A program made the position numbers and the translations under genes. From positions 1 to 14,372 of the forward strand of contig JBOHCT010000105.1 in NCBI GenBank assembly GCA_050699055.1: DNA of 14,372 nt. The letters are read 5' to 3'. Of the stretch, positions 7,278 to 14,260 are shown one piece after another. Numbering within the stretch: position 1 is the stretch's first letter; each line of letters opens with the position of its first letter. Origin of the DNA: JBOHCT01 sp050699055 (lineage in GTDB: Bacteria > Actinomycetota > Actinomycetes > Streptosporangiales > JBOHCT01). The notes under the pieces are model-generated. The model had not been told where the DNA came from and did not search any database. It saw only the letters and a program-made list of their open reading frames with translations.

Positions 7278-7379
7278 GTGGGTAAGCACGAACCCAAGCC
7301 CAGCAAGAATGGTCAGGACAAGGGGCGCCCGGTCCCTCCCCCACCGAAACAAGGCGGCGGAGGCAAACGCGAGAAGTGA
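7278..7379 (+). CDS. 33-residue hydrophilic peptide gene coupled to the methyltransferase
   Basis: A small gene starting at GTG, with GGAGA 5 nt upstream, an in-frame stop just 5', and a TGA ending 1 nt before the methyltransferase ATG. The peptide (MGKHEPKPSKNGQDKG, then RPVPPPPKQGGGGKREK) is Lys/Pro/Gly-rich, highly basic, with no Cys, Thr or long hydrophobic run and no signal peptide. It contains one Asp (D14) and an Asn-Gly step (N11-G12), which are the natural sites for isoaspartate or aspartimide chemistry. The neighbouring PCMT-like methyltransferase belongs to a type that works in ribosomal-peptide pathways, so a substrate role is attractive. I do not recognise the peptide family, and it does not match the lanthipeptide or graspetide precursors I know. 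It may instead be only a leader peptide for coupling. Confidence 0.55.
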   Translation: MGKHEPKPSKNGQDKGRPVPPPPKQGGGGKREK

Positions 7380-7380
7380 C

Positions 7381-8553
7381 ATGACCGTCCCGCGGCATCG
7401 GCGCCTCGGCGAGCAGCTAATCGAGACGGGCATCCTGCCCGCCGATTGGCTGACGGCGTTCGCGGCTGCGCCGCGCCACCTGTTCCTCCCCGACGCGATC
7501 TGGGAGGAGACAGACCGAGGCCTTGCCCCAATCTGCCGCATCAACGATCCCGCGGCGTGGCTGGACCGAGCGTATGCCGATGAACCCGTGATCAGCCAGG
7601 TCGATGACGGAGGGACGGCACCAGGCCACCCGGGCCACTACGTCACCAGCTCCTCCAGCGCCCCCAGCGTCATGTTTCGGATGCTGCGCGAACTCGACGT
7701 CCGCGATGGGATGCGTGTGCTCGAGATCGGCACAGGCTCTGGCTGGAACGCCGTGCTCCTCGCTCACAGGCTCGGCGGCAGCAACGTGACGACGGTCGAG
7801 GTTGACCCAGCCGTGGCTGCGCGCGCGTCAGCGGCGCTGGCCGGCGCAGGCGTGGCCCCGACCGTGGCGACTGGCGATGGAACGCAGGGGCACGAGCCGC
7901 GCGCGCCATACGACCGGGTGCTCGCGACTGCCAGCGTGCAGCGGGTCCCCTACGCGTGGGTCTCGCAGACAAGGCCGGACGGTCGGATCGTCACGCCCTG
8001 GGGCACCGCCTACCACAATGGCGTCATGCTGGCCCTCACCGTCGCCGAGGACGGGTCCGCGGTCGGGCGGTTCAACGGCCAGCTCGCCTTCATGTGGCTT
8101 CGTAGCCAGCGCGTCCCAAACGTGGCGGTCGAGGACCTTGTCCATCACGGCGACCCGGCGACCGACAGCGTCGCCGGCCTCCATCCGTATGAGCCGGTGA
8201 GCGACTACGACGCCTCCTTTGCCATCGGGCTGCGGGTGCCGGACTGCCAGAACCTGGTCGTGCACGACGACGACGGCGACCCTCAGCACTACGTGCTGTG
8301 GCTGATGGACCCCGCATCCGGATCGTGGGCAGCTCTTACCCACAGGCCAGGAGCCACGTCCTACCCCGTACGCCAGCATGGACCCCGGCAGCTGTGGGAC
8401 GAGGTTGAGGCCGCACACGGGTGGTGGGTGGACGCCGGTCGCCCTGAACTCCACCGCTTCGGCGCCACGGTCAGCCCTGCGGGCCAAGCCGTCTGGATGG
8501 ACGAGCCGAGTAACGTCGTGAACAGCACTCCGACCTCCGCGCAGCGTGCATGA
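7381..8553 (+). CDS. PCMT-like O-methyltransferase of the peptide-maturation type
   Basis: A 390-residue SAM-dependent methyltransferase related to protein-L-isoaspartate O-methyltransferase, with a long C-terminal extension. PRHLFLPDAIW (31-41) is the typical N-terminal motif; TSSSSAPSVM (89-98) is the isoaspartate-binding loop region; VLEIGTGSGWNA (113-124) is SAM motif I; VEVDP and APYDRVLATASVQRVPYAW follow. The C-terminal half (FMWLRSQR... GPRQLWDEVEAAHGWWVDAGRP...RFGATV) resembles the methyltransferases paired with ATP-grasp or lanthipeptide systems (TIGR04188/TIGR04364-like), not the housekeeping repair enzyme of about 215 residues. The ATG at 7381 is preferred over an upstream in-frame GTG at 7246 because conserved sequence begins there and a coupled small gene occupies the upstream DNA in another frame. 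No ATP-grasp or lanthionine synthetase gene is nearby, so the partner is likely the small peptide or a target elsewhere. Confidence 0.88.
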   Translation: MTVPRHRRLGEQLIETGILPADWLTAFAAAPRHLFLPDAIWEETDRGLAPICRINDPAAWLDRAYADEPVISQVDDGGTAPGHPGHYVTSSSSAPSVMFRMLRELDVRDGMRVLEIGTGSGWNAVLLAHRLGGSNVTTVEVDPAVAARASAALAGAGVAPTVATGDGTQGHEPRAPYDRVLATASVQRVPYAWVSQTRPDGRIVTPWGTAYHNGVMLALTVAEDGSAVGRFNGQLAFMWLRSQRVPNVAVEDLVHHGDPATDSVAGLHPYEPVSDYDASFAIGLRVPDCQNLVVHDDDGDPQHYVLWLMDPASGSWAALTHRPGATSYPVRQHGPRQLWDEVEAAHGWWVDAGRPELHRFGATVSPAGQAVWMDEPSNVVNSTPTSAQRA

Positions 8554-8562
8554 TGGGGAGGT

Positions 8563-8643
8563 TCATTCCTCGCGTCCGCGGACGCCCGCCAGATCACCGG
8601 GCAGGTGCTCGCGGTCAATGGCGGCGAGCGCTCGACCCGGTGA
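8563..8643 (+). pseudogene. C-terminal fragment of a short-chain dehydrogenase/reductase
   Basis: Just after the methyltransferase stop the plus strand reads FLASADARQITGQVLAVNGG followed by ERSTR and a stop. This is the canonical C-terminal end of SDR family oxidoreductases (the -LASD-A--ITGQ---V-GG- motif). Only about 25 of some 250 codons survive, and nothing upstream resembles the rest of the fold. It sits, by chance or by fusion, in the same frame as the methyltransferase but behind its TGA. It is a recombination scar, not a working gene. Confidence 0.8.
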
Positions 8644-8832
8644 CGAGAGCGACCGTGCCCTGGCCGCGCTGCCCCTGTGATCACCAGCCGTGGGCGGCTC
8701 GCGAATCGATGGTGGTCCCCACAGAACGATCGTGGTCCCCGCGGTACGGAAGTTTGTCCCGTTATGCCGCTACTTTGCGGACCACCTTTGGGCTGGCCAA
8801 TTCGCGCGGACGACCCGCGACCGGGTTTCGCG
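8644..8832. other. Non-coding scar region
   Basis: This gap lies between the dehydrogenase fragment and the stop of the minus-strand membrane protein. Apart from the spaced GTCCCC repeats at 8707-8760 I see no gene, no strong hairpin and no RNA gene. Confidence 0.5.
8707..8760. repeat. Three spaced direct repeats resembling an insertion-sequence end
   Basis: CGATGGTGGTCCCC (8707-8720) and CGATCGTGGTCCCC (8727-8740) match at 13 of 14 bases. A third, weaker copy AAGTTTGTCCC ends at 8760. The GTCCC cores are 20 and 21 bp apart. Phased short repeats like these are characteristic of transposase-binding ends of IS21-type elements. No transposase gene is present, so this would be a solo end left by deletion. 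The IS assignment is inference. Confidence 0.4.
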
Positions 8833-10137
8833 TCAGGAGCGGTACCAGTTCGCGGCCTGTCGGCGAGCCCAGGTGAGAAGCAGCGCCGCCGCGACCGCCA
8901 GCCACGGAGCGGCGGCGGCACATGCCCCACCCAGGCCGGCCGCAGACTGCAGCGCCCCATAGAGTCCGGGCGTGAGCAGCGCCAGCACGACCAGGGGCCC
9001 GCGGGCGTACCACACCGCCACCGTGACCGGCGTGATGTCGCCGATCGGGCTGCCGGTGTCCATCCCGAAAGCCAACCCCGCTAGCAGTCGCCGCGGCAGC
9101 ACCCCGCGATAGGCGCTCACCAGGGCCGCGCCGACCAGGGCGGGGGTGGCGGCGATCAGCAGCAGCCCTGGGAGGACGGAAGCGCCGGTGAGGGGCAGCA
9201 GCCCTACGGCGACCGCGCCGCCAGCGATCAGCAGGGCGACCGGCACCACCGCGTGGGCCAGGGCGAGGCTGGCGTACCGGTAGGGCAGCATCGCCGACCG
9301 ACGGGTGTCGTCCGCGTCCAGTCGGGCGGACTCGACCAGCTGGGCGGCGGCGAGGTAGGCCGTACCCACGGTCAGCAGCACGACGAGGATGCCGCCAGTG
9401 GTCGCGGTCAGCGCCGCCAGGACATGGGCCAGGGCCAGCAACAGGACGTACCACCACAGGCGTCCGGGATGCTGCAGCAGCGCGGTCACATCGCGCCACG
9501 GCAGCAGCAGGAGACGACGCCGCGGTGGGGGTAGACGCAGCCGGGCCGGGATGTCCGCCCCCTGGGCGGAGCACATGGCGAGCCGCGCCTGACGCGGCTG
9601 CAGGGCCCTCATCGCGGAGATCACGTTGCCGACCGCTCGCGCGCGGGCCCGCACGGTGGCTCCACGGAGGCCCGCCACCGCACGGTCGGCCACAAGCAGC
9701 GCAGCCCCGGTCGTCACCGCGAGAAGCACCACGGCGAGCGGCCAGCCCGGCGCGTACCCGCCCGCGGCGGCCACCACCGGCTGGGCCGCCCATCCCCAGG
9801 GACCCGACCACGCCAACGCGGGCGCCAGCCACGGCAGCGGGTACCCCAGAGCGGCGAGCACCGCTGTCCCCCCGAGCGTGAGGAGCAGCAACCAGAGGGA
9901 CGCAGTCCACCGCCGAACCGCGGCACTGGACGTGCCGAAGCGCTCGACCAGGGCACCGGTCGTCGTGGCCAGCGCCGCGACCAGGGCCCCCACCAAGGCA
10001 CCGGCACCGACCGCCGACCCCAGTGCGCCGAGCGCCATCAGGTGCAGAACGAAACCCCCGGCGGCGCCGGCCAGCAGGCGCAGCGCCTGCCGCTGCCCGT
10101 AACTGCGGCCGACCCCCATCAAACGCAGCAACACCAT
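8833..10137 (-). CDS. Multi-pass membrane protein, DUF6297-like (ABC-type permease partner)
   Basis: A 434-residue, very Ala/Leu-rich protein with about ten hydrophobic segments arranged in two halves around a central cytosolic region (about 165-235, rich in Arg, ending RRRLLLLPWRDVTALLQHPGR). The pattern, including AQLVESARLDADDTRRSAMLPYRY, resembles the DUF6297 family of actinomycetes, which resemble ABC-2-type permeases and commonly sit beside an ABC ATPase gene. No ATPase is next to it here, so it is either an orphan or uses a distant partner. The ATG at 10137 follows GGAAGA by 4 nt. Family members can be longer at the N-terminus (about 480-520 residues, from memory), so some 5' loss is possible. 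Substrate unknown. Confidence 0.65.
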   Translation of the reverse strand: MVLLRLMGVGRSYGQRQALRLLAGAAGGFVLHLMALGALGSAVGAGALVGALVAALATTTGALVERFGTSSAAVRRWTASLWLLLLTLGGTAVLAALGYPLPWLAPALAWSGPWGWAAQPVVAAAGGYAPGWPLAVVLLAVTTGAALLVADRAVAGLRGATVRARARAVGNVISAMRALQPRQARLAMCSAQGADIPARLRLPPPRRRLLLLPWRDVTALLQHPGRLWWYVLLLALAHVLAALTATTGGILVVLLTVGTAYLAAAQLVESARLDADDTRRSAMLPYRYASLALAHAVVPVALLIAGGAVAVGLLPLTGASVLPGLLLIAATPALVGAALVSAYRGVLPRRLLAGLAFGMDTGSPIGDITPVTVAVWYARGPLVVLALLTPGLYGALQSAAGLGGACAAAAPWLAVAAALLLTWARRQAANWYRS

Positions 10138-10331
10138 CGTTCTTCCGGTGGAAACACATGCGATAAAAGCCGCTGCTTCCTCCGCGGCCGCGTGTCGTTC
10201 GCGTACGTGTCCCGATCGCCGTCATCCGCGATACGAACTGCCGCGTCGTCCGCTCGGGTCGATGACCCGCACGACGGTTCACACGGGGACATGCGGCGCG
10301 CGGAATGGTCGGGGAGAGTCCCCGATAACAC

Positions 10332-10652
10332 CTAGCTCGCCGGTCGCGGATCGCGTCCTGGCGCACGAGGACGAGGGCGTCCCGGCGTGTCCGGTCGGCT
10401 TTGCCGGCGAAAAGCTCCACGCAGGCAGCGCTCATCGGCTTCCGGCCGGGAGACCGCGACGACGAGAGTTCCCGCTGTCCTGCCACGACAGACATGCAAA
10501 GCCGTGGCGACCAGCACCACAGCGAGCACCACTCCGAGCAGGGCCGCGTTACCGGAGGTCATGGGCACGTCGACAACCAGCACGGCAACCGCCAGCGAAA
10601 GCAGCGCTGCCAGCCATCGCGTCACCGGGCCCACCTCATCACCGTCTGACAT
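10332..10652 (-). CDS. Small two-helix membrane protein, DUF6412-like
   Basis: A 106-residue protein with membrane helices at about 12-30 and 35-55 and a basic cytosolic tail. The tail CLRGAFRRQSRPDTPGRPRPRAPGR closely follows the DUF6412 family ending (LRRARRTAFLPQRDPDAPGRPRPRAPG-like). In other actinomycetes this family is often found near a YidC/Oxa1-type insertase (from memory); none is visible here. I chose the ATG at 10652 because the first helix begins right after it; a GTG at 10709 would add 19 unconserved residues. No clear ribosome binding site precedes the ATG, but TAAAGT lies 5 nt upstream and might be a -10 box of a leaderless transcript. It runs in the same direction as the DUF6297-like gene, 194 bp upstream of it. 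Function unknown. Confidence 0.7.
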   Translation of the reverse strand: MSDGDEVGPVTRWLAALLSLAVAVLVVDVPMTSGNAALLGVVLAVVLVATALHVCRGRTAGTLVVAVSRPEADERCLRGAFRRQSRPDTPGRPRPRAPGRDPRPAS

Positions 10653-10951
10653 CGCGAACTTTACTCGCGCTGCTGTCGTCGTGCACCTGCTCGCGTCCGC
10701 GCCAGCCACGGCGACGCCACCGCGTGTGCTCCGGGTGCGGTATCGTGAGCCGCGCGAGTCCAGCCGAGGTCGTACCCAAGAGTCGGCATTTCAGGGTGCA
10801 AGCCGGCCGCCCAGGAAGGCATCTACCTAAGGCGTGGTTCCCTCTTTGACCCGCTGGACTCGCCTTCTCGCGTCGTGCCGAGTTCTGACGTAGCCGGCGA
10901 GGTCAATGGTGACATGCGACACTGGGCGCAGATCGGCTGGGAGGTAACGAC
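10653..10951. other. Intergenic region upstream of Uma2 and the DUF6412-like gene
   Basis: This 299-bp spacer between divergent genes should contain both promoters. TTGACC at 10846-10851 is a fair -35 box, but no matching -10 follows at 17 bp. The only clear signal is the Uma2 ribosome binding site. I find no convincing small gene; the open frames crossing it are compositional. Confidence 0.4.
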
Positions 10952-11521
10952 ATGTCGAGCGCTCTCGCCGCCGAGCCCCACGGCGGGCCGTACACGATCG
11001 GTGACCTGTTCATGCTCCCCGACGACGGGAAGCGTCACGAGCTCATCGAGGGGAGCATCCTGGTGTCTCCGCCACCCGCCTTCGCTCACCAGGTAGCGGC
11101 CGGCCGTCTGCGTGCTCTGTTGGCCGCGGCGGTGCCGGAGGACGTGGAGGTCGTGGAGGCGATCGGGATCCGGGTGAGCGAGAACGTGCTCATACCCGAT
11201 GTGGTGGTGGCCCGCGCCGAGGTGCTCTACGGCGGGGGGAAGCTCCTCGACCCCGCGGACACGCTCGCGGTGGTGGAGATCGCCAGCCCCTCCAACCGTT
11301 ACAAGGACTCCCTGCTCAAGTCCGCGATGTACGCCGAGGCCGGGATCGAGGCTTTTTGGCGGGTGGAACCCGAGACACCCCGCGTGGTGGTGTTCAATCT
11401 CACCGAAGACCATGAGTACGCGGAGGTGGCGCGGGCGGGAGCGGGTGAGACCCTCGAGGTCGCGCGGCCGTTCCCGGTCTCCTTCGACCCCGCGGAGCTG
11501 AGCGGGCCCGTGCGGCGCTGA
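10952..11521 (+). CDS. Uma2-family endonuclease-fold protein
   Basis: A 189-residue protein of the Uma2 (DUF820) family, which has the PD-(D/E)XK restriction-nuclease fold. Visible motifs in order: YTIGDLFMLPDDGKRHELIEG (14-34), the invariant N-terminal motif; IPDVVV with catalytic D83; VVEIASPSNRYKDSLLK with E109, D119 and K123; and MYAEAGIEAFWRVEP, where the usual EYW is EAFW. All expected catalytic positions are kept, so it should be active or recently active. GGAGG at 10940-10944 lies 7 nt before the ATG. Biological role is poorly understood; these genes are often multicopy in actinomycetes and cyanobacteria and stand alone, as here. It converges on tatD. Confidence 0.9.
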   Translation: MSSALAAEPHGGPYTIGDLFMLPDDGKRHELIEGSILVSPPPAFAHQVAAGRLRALLAAAVPEDVEVVEAIGIRVSENVLIPDVVVARAEVLYGGGKLLDPADTLAVVEIASPSNRYKDSLLKSAMYAEAGIEAFWRVEPETPRVVVFNLTEDHEYAEVARAGAGETLEVARPFPVSFDPAELSGPVRR

Positions 11522-11527
11522 CCCGAC

Positions 11528-11577
11528 CGGGCGTCTGAAGCGGCGCGCCACGGGTGGTGCGGCGCCTCAGACGCCCG
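11528..11577. terminator. First long hairpin (11-bp perfect stem, 28-nt loop)
   Basis: CGGGCGTCTGA (11528-11538) is exactly complementary to TCAGACGCCCG (11567-11577). Inside, GGCGC (11542-11546) pairs with GCGCC (11562-11566), and CCAC/GTGG (11548-11551, 11554-11557) can close the tip. It starts 6 bp after the Uma2 stop. No T-tract, but actinomycete terminators often lack one. Bidirectional termination is inferred from its convergent position. Confidence 0.65.
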
Positions 11578-11590
11578 AGCGCAAGCACTA

Positions 11591-11640
11591 CGGGCGTCTG
11601 AAGGATCGCGGTCCCAGTGGCGCGAATGCTCAGACACCCG
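11591..11640. terminator. Second long hairpin, a diverged copy of the first
   Basis: CGGGCGTCTGA (11591-11601) repeats the first arm exactly, and TCAGACACCCG (11630-11640) repeats the second with one change, giving a stem with a single mismatch. The loop is again 28 nt, but only about 15 of its 28 bases match the first loop. It ends 19 bp before the tatD stop codon, so it may serve tatD while its partner serves Uma2. Confidence 0.6.
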
Positions 11641-11659
11641 GGGGTGGCTGGCTCGCGCG

Positions 11660-12457
11660 TCACCGGGGGCGGAAGACGTTGTCCGCGGTCGCGGTGACGG
11701 CCACGCACAGCTCCTCGAGATCGACGCCCTTGATCTCGGCGAGCGCGCGGATCGTGTACGGCACGAGGTACGGCGCGTTGGGCTTGCCGCGGTACGGCAC
11801 GGGGGTGAGGAAGGGCGCGTCGGTCTCGACCAGCAGCCGGTCGAGCGGCACCACCCGAGCTGCCTCGCGCAGGTTCTCGGCGCTGTCGAACGTCACGTTT
11901 CCCGCGAAGCTCATCACGTACCCCGCCGACGCGCACGCGCGGGCCATCTCGGCGTCGCCGGAGAAGCAGTGGAACACCACCCGTTCGGGCGCGCCCTCCT
12001 CGGTCAGGATGCGCAGGACGTCGTCGTGCGCCTCGCGGTCGTGGATGACGAGCGCCTTTCCGGCGCGCTTGGCGATCGCGATGTGGGCACGGAACGAACG
12101 CCGCTGGACCTCTGGGTCCGCCCAGTCGCGGTAGTAGTCGAGCCCGGTCTCCCCGACCGCACGGACTCCGGGTCGCTGAGCCAGCTTCGCGATCTCGTCG
12201 AGCGTGTCGCCGGTGGCGTGGCGTGCCTCGTTCGGGTGGATGGCGACCGCGCCCCACACGTCGTCGTACATCGACGCCTGCTCGGCCGCCCAATACGACG
12301 TGGGCAGGTCGGTGCCGATCGTGACGACGCGACGGATACCCACGGAGCGAGCGGCCTCGACGACGCGCTCCACCGGCGACTCGAGCATCTCGAGATGGCA
12401 GTGGCTGTCCAGGGCGCCGGCCGGGAGCGGCTCGGGCGCCGGGGGGAAGACTGTCAT
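11660..12457 (-). CDS. tatD: TatD-family metal-dependent hydrolase / DNase
   Basis: A 265-residue TIM-barrel amidohydrolase, the standard TatD length. The metal ligands are all seen: H19 and H21 in DSHCHLE, E103 in GETGLDYYRDWA, H139 in VIHDREAH, H163 in FHCFSG and D213 in ETDAPFLTP. The family shows 3'-5' DNase/exonuclease activity and is linked to DNA repair and quality control, in the cytosol. The ATG overlaps the metG stop as ATGA (12457-12454), implying translational coupling. In many actinomycetes metG-tatD is followed by rpf, ksgA and ispE; here tatD is the last gene and faces a Uma2 gene across two hairpins, so that order is not kept. Confidence in the family is high; its exact substrate is not determinable. 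Confidence 0.95.
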   Translation of the reverse strand: MTVFPPAPEPLPAGALDSHCHLEMLESPVERVVEAARSVGIRRVVTIGTDLPTSYWAAEQASMYDDVWGAVAIHPNEARHATGDTLDEIAKLAQRPGVRAVGETGLDYYRDWADPEVQRRSFRAHIAIAKRAGKALVIHDREAHDDVLRILTEEGAPERVVFHCFSGDAEMARACASAGYVMSFAGNVTFDSAENLREAARVVPLDRLLVETDAPFLTPVPYRGKPNAPYLVPYTIRALAEIKGVDLEELCVAVTATADNVFRPR

Positions 12458-14247
12458 TCTCGGGCCGAGCTCTCCAAGCGGGCCAGCTCCTCGTCGACAA
12501 TCGACGGATCGAGCTTGGTGAACAGTGGGGCCGGCCGTGCGAGCGGAGTCCCCGGGCGGATCGGGCGCGACTCCCAGCGGGCGCCGGTGTCGTAGTCGCC
12601 CATCAGCACGGGGTACGTCGCGCCGCCCTCCTCGTCGACCTCACGCAGCTCCGGCATGGCGGCCCAGGTCCCCCCGCCACCGAGCATCCTGTGCACCTTC
12701 GCCGACGACGAAGGGAGGAACGGCGTCAGTAGGGTCTTGGCGTCGTCGACGGCCTGCAGGGCGACGTGCAGGATCGTGCCCATCCGATCGGGGTCGGACT
12801 CGCGGAGCTTCCATGGCGCCTGGTCGGAGAGGTACTTGTTGGCGTCGGCCACGACCCGCATCGCGTCGGTGATCGCCGCCTTGAAACGGGAGCGCTCCAG
12901 GCTGCCCCCGACCGTGGCGAAGGCCCCGCGCGAGCGTTCCAGCAGAGCGCGGTCGGCGTCGAGCAGCTCGCCAGGCGGCGGGATCTCGCCGATGTTCCTC
13001 GCCGCGAACGAGATCGAGCGGTTGACGAGGTTGCCCCAGGTCGCGACCAGCTCGTCGTTGTTGCGCCGGAGAAACTCCGACCAGGTGAAGTCGGTGTCGG
13101 CGTTCTCAGGCCCCGCGATCGAGAGGTAGTAGCGCAGCGCGTCGGCGTCGTAGCGGGAGAGAAAGTCGCGTACGTAGATGGCGACCTGGCGGGACGAGGA
13201 GAACTTACGCCCCTCCATGGTGAGGTACTCGCTCGACACGACCTCGTCGGGCAGGCCGAGCGGGCCGAGGCTCCCGGGGGTACCGCCCCTGTCACCCTCG
13301 CCGTTGTAGCCGAGGAGCTGGGCGGGCCAGATCTCGGCGTGGAAGACGATGTTGTCTTTGCCCATGAAGTAGTAGGCGGCGGCGTCCTCGGACTGCCACC
13401 AGGCGCGCCAGGCGTCCGGATCGCCGGTGCGCTTCGCCCACTCGATCGACGCCGACAGATACCCGACGACCGCGTCGAACCACACGTAGATCCGCTTGTC
13501 GAGGCGGTCGCGCCACCCATCCAACGGCACCCGCACGCCCCAGTCGATGTCGCGGGTGTAGGCACGCGGCTTCAGGTCGTCGAGCAGGTTGAGGGAGAAC
13601 TTCAAGACGTTCGGTCGCCAGGTGGTTCGCGTACGCAGCCAGCGCTCGAGCGCGTCACTGAACGCGGGTAGGTCGAGGAAGAAGTGTTCTGTCTCGACGA
13701 ACTTCGGTGCCTCGCCGTTGATCCGGCTGCGCGGCCGGATGAGGTCGATCGGGTCGAGCTGGTTGCCGCAGTTGTCGCACTGGTCGCCGCGCGCCCCGTC
13801 GTACCCGCAGATCGGGCAGGTGCCCTCGATGTAACGGTCGGGCAGCGTGCGGCCGGTGGACGGCGAGATCGCGCCGAACGTCGTCTTCGGGAAGATGTAG
13901 CCGTTCTTGTACAGGCCGAGGAAGATCTCCTGGGCGACGGCGTGGTGGTTGCGCGTGGCCGTCCGGGTGAACAGGTCGTACGACAGCCCGAGCTGGCGCA
14001 GGTCCGCTGCGATGACCCGGTTGTACCGGTCGGCGACCTCCCGTGGGCTCACGCCCTCCCTGTCGGCCGCGACCGTGATCGGGGTGCCGTGCTCGTCGGT
14101 CCCGCTCACCATGAGCACCCGGTCGCCGGCCATTCGGTGGTAGCGGCTGAAGACGTCGGAGGGCACGCCGAAGCCGGCTACGTGACCGATGTGCCGGGGG
14201 CCGCTGGCGTACGGCCAGGCGACCGCGGTCAGGATGTGACGGGACAT
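12454..14247 (-). CDS. metG: Methionyl-tRNA synthetase
   Basis: A 597-residue class I aminoacyl-tRNA synthetase that charges tRNA-Met with methionine in the cytosol. The ATP-binding HIGH motif is at residues 19-22 (PRHIGHVAGF), GTDEHGTPI follows at 49-57, and a zinc knuckle has Cys 144, 147, 157 and 160 (CPIC...CDNC). FMGKDNIVFH is at 294-303. The KMSKS loop appears as KFSSS (348-352), a variant common in this synthetase type. An all-helical anticodon-binding domain follows (WGNLVNR... APWKL). No C-terminal EMAP-like tRNA-binding domain is present, as is usual in actinomycetes. I chose the ATG at 14247 because MSRHILTAVAWPY is the conserved start; a longer frame to 14316 adds 23 unconserved residues. 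No Shine-Dalgarno site is obvious. It is the first gene of the metG-tatD pair. Confidence 0.97.
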   Translation of the reverse strand: MSRHILTAVAWPYASGPRHIGHVAGFGVPSDVFSRYHRMAGDRVLMVSGTDEHGTPITVAADREGVSPREVADRYNRVIAADLRQLGLSYDLFTRTATRNHHAVAQEIFLGLYKNGYIFPKTTFGAISPSTGRTLPDRYIEGTCPICGYDGARGDQCDNCGNQLDPIDLIRPRSRINGEAPKFVETEHFFLDLPAFSDALERWLRTRTTWRPNVLKFSLNLLDDLKPRAYTRDIDWGVRVPLDGWRDRLDKRIYVWFDAVVGYLSASIEWAKRTGDPDAWRAWWQSEDAAAYYFMGKDNIVFHAEIWPAQLLGYNGEGDRGGTPGSLGPLGLPDEVVSSEYLTMEGRKFSSSRQVAIYVRDFLSRYDADALRYYLSIAGPENADTDFTWSEFLRRNNDELVATWGNLVNRSISFAARNIGEIPPPGELLDADRALLERSRGAFATVGGSLERSRFKAAITDAMRVVADANKYLSDQAPWKLRESDPDRMGTILHVALQAVDDAKTLLTPFLPSSSAKVHRMLGGGGTWAAMPELREVDEEGGATYPVLMGDYDTGARWESRPIRPGTPLARPAPLFTKLDPSIVDEELARLESSARE

Positions 14248-14254
14248 GACTGTC

Positions 14255-14260
14255 AGCCTA
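14255..14260 (-). promoter_or_regulatory. Candidate -10 box for a leaderless metG transcript (TAGGCT)
   Basis: On the minus strand TAGGCT ends 7 nt before the metG ATG, so transcription would begin at the start codon. The absence of a Shine-Dalgarno sequence supports this. No strong -35 box is seen 17-18 bp upstream. The same TAGnCT-7nt-start geometry occurs at the ArsR gene. Confidence 0.4.

Noticed and set aside
8762..10495. 577-codon minus-strand frame overlapping the DUF6297-like gene
   Set aside because: Arg/Gly-rich with no recognisable domain, whereas the alternative frame encodes clear membrane helices.
11400..12500. 366-codon frame overlapping tatD on the same strand
   Set aside because: The tatD frame contains every catalytic motif; this frame is low-complexity Arg/Pro.
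12766..13671. 301-codon plus-strand frame antisense to metG
   Set aside because: No start signal or domain; mirrors the codon bias of metG.
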